A DNA stretch of 7,148 bases from Heritagella sp051881655 (GTDB lineage Bacteria; Bacillota; Clostridia; Oscillospirales; Acutalibacteraceae): assembly GCA_051881655.1 (NCBI GenBank), contig JBJEQH010000205.1, forward strand, positions 1 through 7,148, written 5' to 3'. Shown piece by piece: positions 6,828-7,148 of the stretch. The position numbers were made by a program, and so were the translations under genes. How positions within the stretch are numbered: the stretch's first letter is position 1; each line of letters starts with the position of its first letter. The notes below the pieces were generated by a model, which was not told the DNA's origin, did no database searches, and worked only from the letters and a program-made list of their open reading frames with translations.

Positions 6828-7148
6828 TCTTCCTCCTTTTTCCCCTCTTCCCGGCTGCGCTGCAGTTTGGCCACAAAAAAGCCATCCCCGCCAAACGCAT
6901 TCTCCGGTGTGAGGGTCCGGCACCAGTCCGGCTCCGGAAAGACCGGCGCCGCCCCGGGCACATTCGGCAGCGGCACCGGGGAAAACTCCGGATGCCGCTG
7001 CAAAAAGCGCCGGACACTCTCCTCGTTCTCATCGGGAACCAGTGTACAGGTTGAAATCATCATCGTTCCCCCGGGCTTTACCAGGGCCGCCGAGCGGTCC
7101 AGGATCCGGGCCTGCAGCGAGGGCAGCTGCCGGACGGAACGCAGGGTT
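6824..7148 (-). CDS. rsmB: 16S rRNA (cytosine-5)-methyltransferase RsmB, C-terminal fragment
   Basis: The frame enters from the window edge and ends at the TGA in 6824-6826, giving about 107 residues of the C-terminus. RsmB methylates C967 of 16S rRNA (E. coli numbering) with SAM. The visible part contains LQARILDRSAALVKPGG, the usual helix before the motif VI strand, followed by MMISTCTLVPDENEESV. The Cys of STCT (codon at 7046-7048) corresponds to the catalytic motif VI nucleophile of the NOL1/NOP2/Sun family. The closing GDGFFVAKLQR (around 6858-6890) is the typical C-terminal DGFF signature. The N-terminal NusB-like domain and the motif IV PCSG lie outside the window. The protein ends in a short charged tail (SREEGKKEEE) whose codons carry the rlmN Shine-Dalgarno. 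The stop and the rlmN start share ATGA. Confidence 0.92.
   Translation of the reverse strand, partial: TLRSVRQLPSLQARILDRSAALVKPGGTMMISTCTLVPDENEESVRRFLQRHPEFSPVPLPNVPGAAPVFPEPDWCRTLTPENAFGGDGFFVAKLQRSREEGKKEEE
6832..6838 (-). promoter_or_regulatory. Shine-Dalgarno that fixes the rlmN start
   Basis: AAGGAGG on the minus strand lies 4 nt before the ATG at 6827, inside the last codons of rsmB, where it encodes part of the acidic KKEEE tail. It supports the shorter RlmN over the frame opening at 6923. Confidence 0.85.

Overview
The window is a gene-dense, GC-rich chromosomal segment (GC in the mid-to-high 50s, judged by eye) with every gene on the minus strand. The order, read 5' to 3' on the minus strand from high to low coordinates, is rsmB (C-terminal end only), rlmN, a PP2C-type phosphatase (prpC/stp), a PASTA-domain Ser/Thr kinase (prkC/stkP), rsgA, thiN, a MATE-family transporter, and the first 29 codons of a probable HD-domain protein. 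This is the conserved Firmicutes PrpC-PrkC-RsgA neighbourhood. The GC content, the MATE clade and the HD-protein N-terminus suggest a clostridial anaerobe, perhaps of the Oscillospiraceae/Ruminococcaceae type. That placement is inference, because no rRNA or other marker is present.

Layout: 6824-7148 holds the RsmB tail; 5769-6827 rlmN; 5045-5785 prpC; 3000-5045 prkC; 2119-3000 rsgA; 1481-2134 thiN; 105-1484 the MATE transporter; 1-89 the start of the HD gene. Adjacent genes overlap by 4, 17, 1, 1, 16 and 4 nt, and the last junction is a 15-nt gap. No intergenic stretch is long enough for an obvious promoter or terminator, so the whole segment looks like part of one long translationally coupled operon whose promoter lies upstream of position 7148. 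Several Shine-Dalgarno sites are embedded in the 3' ends of the preceding genes. Two of them show that rlmN and prpC start about 32 codons inside their longest open frames.

How the genes may work together: RsmB (16S rRNA m5C), RlmN (23S rRNA and tRNA m2A) and RsgA (GTPase of late 30S maturation) form a ribosome-maturation group. It surrounds a membrane kinase with an extracellular PASTA ectodomain and its cytoplasmic phosphatase. In Bacillus subtilis the RsgA homologue CpgA is a reported PrkC substrate, which gives this arrangement a plausible regulatory logic. thiN supplies thiamine pyrophosphate. The MATE transporter and HD protein are accessory tail genes. The rpe gene that lies between rsgA and thiN in B. 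subtilis is absent here.

I see no mobile element, CRISPR array, RNA gene or evident new system. The observations below are modest variations on a well-known locus.
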